The notes beneath the pieces were generated by a model, which saw only the letters and a list, made by a program, of their open reading frames with translations, searched no databases and was not told the origin of the DNA. The translations under genes and the position numbers were made by a program. 64,000 bases of DNA, from assembly GCA_036925085.1 (NCBI GenBank), contig JAUPFP010000047.1, positions 248,001 to 312,000 on the forward strand, read 5' to 3'. The stretch is from Brachycybe producta (lineage: Eukaryota; Arthropoda; Diplopoda; Playtdesmida; Andrognathidae). Positions 58,501 through 64,000 of this stretch are shown here, in pieces (positions within the stretch are counted from its first letter, which is position 1; every line of letters starts with the position of its first letter).

Positions 58501-60221
58501 GAAGGAAAATTCACGATGAGGCAAAAAATGCGTTTTTAAGTAAAAGATCTTGGTTAGAAGCTAAAATTCAGAGGTAAAACTAGCTTTTAGCAAAGCCTTG
58601 TCCAGACTGGGTTGCCAGGTTGCCATTAGCGCAGGGAGAAGTGACATACCCTGAATTCGAAAATAACAAAAGAAAGATGAAAAGAAAATGTGACAAAAAT
58701 ATTTGAGTTGTTCATTTTGTTAGGGCAAACTCCTAGTGTCTAACAAGTTATTTTCAGTTATTCATTTTTGAAATCTGATTCATTTTTTTTAGATAATTGT
58801 GTTTTCTGTTTTACACTTAATACAATATTATATTTTAAGATTTTCTTAATCCACTACTATTCATTTATTCAGAGTTCTGTGATAGCTTTTAATGAATGTT
58901 GATGACAATGTCGTCCTATTAATCATAAAACCATAATTAAAAAGTTATGTAGTGCAGCATTGCCTATCTACAATCTTCTTGTTGACTATTCATATAATTA
59001 CGAAAGTTTTTTTTACACTATAACAATAATATTCTTTAAACTATATAAAAAATAGAGCCTGAAACCACATACAAGAATACTTTTTATTGGCATTTTCCAT
59101 TGTAAAATATGTTTTTAAATTAAAAAATAAAAACATTTTATGATATGCTGTAAAGCCGTCACATCTTAAAACTTTTACAACATTTGATAAGAACTGTTAA
59201 CTAGGGGTAATTTATTGGCATTATGTCTTAATGTAGCAGTCATGAAACAATATACACATATTATATTGTACTTTCGTAATTGAAAAAAAAAATCCTTTCA
59301 TAAATTTAAGTAGCCCCTGTGGACCTTTTTTTTTAAAAAAAATAAAACAGTTTAAAACAAAGAAAAGTAGCAAAATTCGTTAAAATCGTTATAAAAAAAA
59401 TGGCAATTGAATATTGCATTACAAAAAAATAAAAGAACAGAAATACCTTCAGTATAGATTTTCTAAGAAGTTTGAATTTTTCTTGTAAAGAATCTGGACA
59501 ATCACCTTTGTTTATTATTAATATCAGGTCCTAATCTTCGAAAAGCATCTTTCTGAACTTTTTTTTAATGTTTTTTTTTTCGGCTTTTGTTCTTGGTGTA
59601 CACCATAATGACCTTTTCTTTTCTTTTGAAGAAAAAAAAAACTTGCATTTTACCCTTTTTTCAACTGCTTAGAAGAAAAGAAAAAGTATTGTAAATGACA
59701 AGTTTTATTATTGCTTCGTTGCTTATTTGCATAATTCGCTCATTAGTTGAACACCTTTTAAAAATTACCACGACTTTTAACACGGAAAGGTACGTACATA
59801 AGTTTACCTTATACAGCTCCCTGACAAAAATAAATTCCTTCTTAAGTATTTTGTCATTTATCAATTTTAATGAGTGTCTACTATATAGGCAAGTGCATTA
59901 ATATGTTAAAACATAAAAAAAATTTAATAGGATACCCTGTTTAAAATTAATTGTTTGTAATTAACTCTTATTTGTCGCCGGCACATCTACTTTAAAAGTA
60001 TAGCGCCTTACATTTTTTGGTTTGCATTCTTTTCTTTGCCATTTTAAGAACAATGTTGTAGTCAACCAATAAAAAAAGAAGGAAAACTTTTTATGTCGAA
60101 CTCGATCGTGTTTGTTAAAAATAAACCGTCATTTTCTTACTAAATTCTTCGATTTTATTTTCTTTAGCTACAACTTTTAATTTAACGCTTATGCCTTATT
60201 TAAAATCTAAAATTTTTAACT
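58501..60221. other. AT-rich DNA, nothing recognised
   Basis: Many A/T homopolymers. Short ORFs on both strands at 59661-59901 overlap each other and have no domain. Confidence 0.5.
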
Positions 60222-60715
60222 GCTATAAAAAAAAAGAAAACCGCAGTTATTTTTTGTTAGAAAACCAACATAGTTTAAAGTTTATCCATTGTTAAATTTG
60301 CCGACAATGTCAAAGTGTAACTACATTGTCACAAAATGGCCTCCAATTTTCAAACAGCTTTGTTCCTAGTTTAAGCAACGGCCATATACATGTATTAAAA
60401 ATGTATCATCTTACATGAATGCATGAGATTTTGTTTAGTAAATGTTTATAAATATTTAATCTCATTTGAATAGTCGCAATTTAAATAATTTCAATTAATT
60501 ATTATTGATTGAGGCAACCCTATAGAAAATAGAAAACCACAATTATTTTTTGTGGAAATCAAAGTAGCTTAATCAACCATTGTGAAATTTGCAACAGTTT
60601 CAACTTAACTGCATTGCTACAATATGCCCTCCGAATAACAGGGCTGCTGGTTTAGCCACACTATTTGTAACGACCGTATTAAAAAATGTGTCTTTAATGA
60701 ATGTACTTGATTCTG
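60222..60715. repeat. Diverged direct duplication of a ~200-bp block
   Basis: 60222-60420 and 60524-60715 share AGAAAACC.CA.TTATTTTTTG, then CCATTGT.AAATTTGC, CATTG..ACAA.ATG.CCTCC and later GTATTAAAAAATGT. The copies are in the same orientation, about 300 bp apart, and considerably diverged. No coding potential. Confidence 0.65.
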
Positions 60716-62735
60716 TGAATAAGAAACATGTAAATTAAACTAACCAAATGATACATGTGTCAATTGTGTCATCTAGCATTTTGTTTTTTCTATTTGGTGA
60801 TTGTTGAATTTACCTTCAGGTAATTACTAATTAACTAGAAACTAATAAATTGGGAAAAGTTTGAGAAACACTGCTAAACCAGGCCTAAAGTAATTTATGG
60901 CACAAGAGAATTGTATGAAATGTGTAGCATTATCTAACAGAAAATGATTGCCACAGTTAAGTGGTTTTAACTATTCAGTTTGCTGTATTCAATAACGTTG
61001 GTTAGCTGACTGTGGTTCATTTTTATAATGGCAGTAGGATGCTATTCAGTTTAGCTAAAAGTTAACTTTGTTCTTAAAAAGGTGTTTCCTCGTTTAGTCA
61101 ATTTTGCTATTAAATTATGCAATTCAATGCGTGTACCCCTTACATAATACAGTGTACATATAATCCTATAATAGCATTTTTGACATTAAATATCGCGTGC
61201 ATATCATAGAACTCTATAGTTGAATTTGATTCCTGTATCCTAGTATTATATCCAAGCCCCCTTCACAACGTATAGCAAACTATTCTAATGTGGAACAACA
61301 ATTGATAATCTTATTTATGAAAAGCTGCTGCACAGATTGATTTACAGGGCTCTACTACAATACTACTACTACTTTTTTTTCAGAAGGAAGAAAAAATGCT
61401 TTTAGTTTTTTTTTTTATTTGAATGATTGACATTTAAATCTGGCTACTTTATATAGCCACGCCTAAAATATGAGAGGGAATACTTTCTTGTTGAACTGCA
61501 TGGGAATGTCATTAGTAAATAAGACTGAATTCAAAATAATGTGATGGCAAAATCATTTCTGATTATTTATTGCATGTTATACGATTCTAAACTGCTAAGT
61601 GAGTGTCATGATTAAAATATCCAGCAGATTAACGCAGAAGTTTTTACAACTTTTATGTTTGTGGGGGCGTTTATGGATGCAGATATTATAAACCTTAAAG
61701 GGGGACTCTTAGCCCACCTTAAATATGGCAGAGAACGTTCATATCAGAGAAATGAGCTGTTTCGTTTACTACTAGCCTCCTCCTTAAAGGCAATAGTTAG
61801 GTTCTGCTTGAAGTGCCAGTCCGCCAAAAGGAAGGCCACTAGCTAACAAAAAGCTGTACATGAAGGCTAGCAGCAAGCCAAATTGCTGATTTTCTTAAAT
61901 AGCTATTCTATCTTCTACATACTGTACAGTGTATATACTTATTATATCTTTATTATAATGTATGTTGGAAATGCATATAATGTATGTGATTGTGTTAATT
62001 ATCCTTTCTGAGAAGTTTATTTTTTTTTCTTTAACTATGAGTTGAAGCTGCAATTTTAAAACAAGTGTGGAAACCTTTAAAGGACTGTTTTTTGGTAATT
62101 CTAATCTGCTCAAAACAAAGCGGCAAACTTAGCAATAAAATGAGCTAAAACGTCTTTAAAGCAGGGGGACACACGCACGAACATGCGACAGAAAATGTAT
62201 AAGAAAACCACAAGTAGTTAAATACCAGCCTTAGTAAATATGGGAGGCCTCTTGAAAAAGTCAAAAATGAAAAACTAAAACTATAATTTTTATTATTCTT
62301 ATATTATTATAATCTGTTAAGAACTGACTAAACAGATATGAATCTTAACTCACTCATTTAGTAAACTATTGACAAACGTCAGGGCTGTAATGTGGGGAGG
62401 GGTATATGGTGGTACACGAAGTATACCTCTTTTCCTTCATGAAAAAAACTGGGTATACTGTAAATGTGCTTAGTGATTTTAAATAGAAAATGCAATCACC
62501 GAAATGCTACAGACAACCGATCAAAGAACGTCATTTCACCAGAAAACGACGAATTCAAGTTACCAATGTGGAAGTTACTGTAGACATATAGAGTCTACTG
62601 TAGAAATATTATTAAATATTGCATTTCTTTGTATGTTTATGCCTATTTGGTTTGCATCAGTAGCCCTATATTAATTTTTTATAGTATACAAATGTCATGT
62701 GCAGTTGCCAAATATTTGAAGAATAAACGTTTACA
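60716..62735. other. No recognised gene
   Basis: A 63-codon + frame at 61655-61846 (GGLLAHLKYGRERSYQRNEL and onward) is less AT-rich than its surroundings but matches no domain that I know. It may be an element remnant. Confidence 0.45.
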
Positions 62736-62739
62736 ATGT

Positions 62740-63625
62740 TGTGACACCCCCTGCATATGTGCCGCCACATATGTGTAGAGGATGTCGCTACTCAAGTCTT
62801 TTGAAGTTGACCACCCCTTTTTTTGGACGGGAGGGCAGCCTATAGAGACGAGTGTCCGAGTCCAGAAAGAGTTTTCTTTCATCGGCGCATATGGAAACAC
62901 TTAAAGAAAGGAAATTACTTTTCCTTATGTCCAGTGACACTGAACAGACCCAAATAATTTCTAAGAAATTATTTGCATATTTCATGGACATAAGTTCCAA
63001 ATAAGGCAATATTTTGGGACCAGAGATCACCATTGGTCAGTACGACCTATGGGCGGCCGCTGGTCACGAGTGGCCCCTCCCAACGGCCAGAGTAATAAAA
63101 CAAGCATGCGAGGTATCCTCTGGAGGACAGTAGGCAAATTTTGGGGGACCAGAATGTTTCCCTCCTCGTTCGAGTGCAGAATATTCTAAGTAAGAAAACC
63201 AAGTTCGGACTTAGAATCTTTTTCGGAGAGTTCAGTTCAGTATCATACGCTATCGTTGTATCGCCAATGTATCTAAGTGTATGTAAATAAAGTCAGTATC
63301 TCATAAGAAGTGGCAGTTTTCTTATAGATTAATCGTCATTGTTTCTTTAAATTGTGGGAACTAGGAGTCCCGTACCAAAGAGAACCTCCAACAGAGTCAT
63401 CATGCCAAGGAGTCCGACTTCTACCCGGAACGGAGGTGCCACAAAGGGCCGTGCATCCAGGTCATCAAGTCGACCTGGATCACCCGGCAGGATGCAGAGA
63501 TTGATTTTGAGAAGTGCGGAGCGGCGTACCATCTCTACTTAACCGGCTGGTCTGGGACCAGCCACCACAACAGAAACAGAAAGGATAAGCAACACAAATG
63601 CCGGACTGGGTCCAGCATTACTACA
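62740..63625 (+). mobile_element. Probable solo LTR, 886 bp
   Basis: It starts TGTGACACCCCCTGC and ends CAGCATTACTACA, flanked on both sides by ATGT (62736-62739 and 63626-63629). AATAAA at 63286-63291 is a plausible poly(A) signal and sets the + orientation. The start resembles that of the LTR at 57261 (TGTGACACCC). The short Arg/Ser/Pro-rich ORF at 63354-63542 lies in the presumed U5 end and is not called as a gene. The unit could instead be an LTR plus adjoining leader if the true end lies earlier. Confidence 0.6.
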
Positions 63626-63629
63626 ATGT

Positions 63630-64000
63630 GGTTAATTGAATTTGATGAGTATCTACTGCTACAGTATAAAACTTAGCCAATTTTGCATTATTTTGAAAAT
63701 TGATGCGGAAAAAAAAGTCTGATATCTTTAAAATCAATGCTTTAATTAAGATTAAAATTAAATCTTTTCATTTTTTTTTCTTTTTTTGGTTTTGTTTCAT
63801 TTTCATTTTTTTTTCTTGCCACGTCTGGGGTGGGGTCAACAAGTGCACAGGTCTGATTGTGCTAAGGCCTGCCCAGCCCTGCAGCTAGTAAACAATTTCT
63901 GTTGGATTTCTTTTTTATGTTTGCATGCATTTATTTGAACACGCATGCAGAACAAAAATAATGACTGACACGCCATCTATAGTGAAACACAGACAACTAA
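63630..64000. other. No recognised gene
   Basis: T-rich DNA to the window edge. A 62-codon frame over a poly-T region has no domain. Confidence 0.5.

Noticed and set aside
58169-58514. Three overlapping ORFs of 78-93 codons
   Set aside because: All arise from a foldback of repeated words open in several frames on both strands.
63354-63542. Arg/Ser/Pro-rich ORF as a gag or nucleocapsid-like gene
   Set aside because: Short, within a probable LTR, open on the other strand too, and without a zinc knuckle or other domain.
1-64000. CRISPR array, operon or prokaryotic system
   Set aside because: The tandem arrays have no unique spacers, and the only gene is spliced with long introns, so the DNA is eukaryotic.

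Overview
The window looks like a stretch of an AT-rich invertebrate (metazoan) nuclear genome. The DNA is strongly A/T-biased with long homopolymers and (TA)n tracts. The one convincing gene is split by introns of up to about 11 kb, and most of the remaining structure is decayed or non-autonomous transposable elements. I cannot place the species. Interstitial TTAGG-type tracts occur, but they sit inside foldback elements and are not evidence of clade or of a telomere.

The gene is a PRDM-family transcription regulator on the + strand. Six exons join in frame: 15284-15581, 16880-16989, 28076-28372, 34713-34878, 46108-46191 and 46315-46643. Together they give 427 residues and a stop codon. They encode the C-terminal half of a PR/SET domain, a PLDLS CtBP-binding motif, six classical C2H2 zinc fingers, a seventh degenerate finger and a Ser/Glu/Asp/Pro-rich tail. 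The N-terminus, the start codon and the first part of the PR domain lie upstream; I could not find them in the first 15.3 kb.

Layout. 1-15283: upstream DNA with no recognised gene, one terminal-inverted-repeat element and simple repeats. 15284-46643: the PRDM gene. Intron 2 carries a 21-copy, 38-bp minisatellite, a TTAGG-cored foldback element with a target-site duplication, and a nested pair of MITEs. Intron 3 carries several hairpin elements, a second TTAGG-cored foldback and a transposase relic. Intron 4 carries further MITEs, a Tc1-like relic and a short CpG-rich island. 46644-64000: no convincing gene, more members of the same MITE families, and two LTR-like units (57261-58061 and 62740-63625), each bounded by TG...CA and a 4-bp target-site duplication.

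Many short ORFs are open on both strands across microsatellites or inverted repeats and are not treated as genes. All family assignments come from reading the sequence and from general knowledge; no database search was run.
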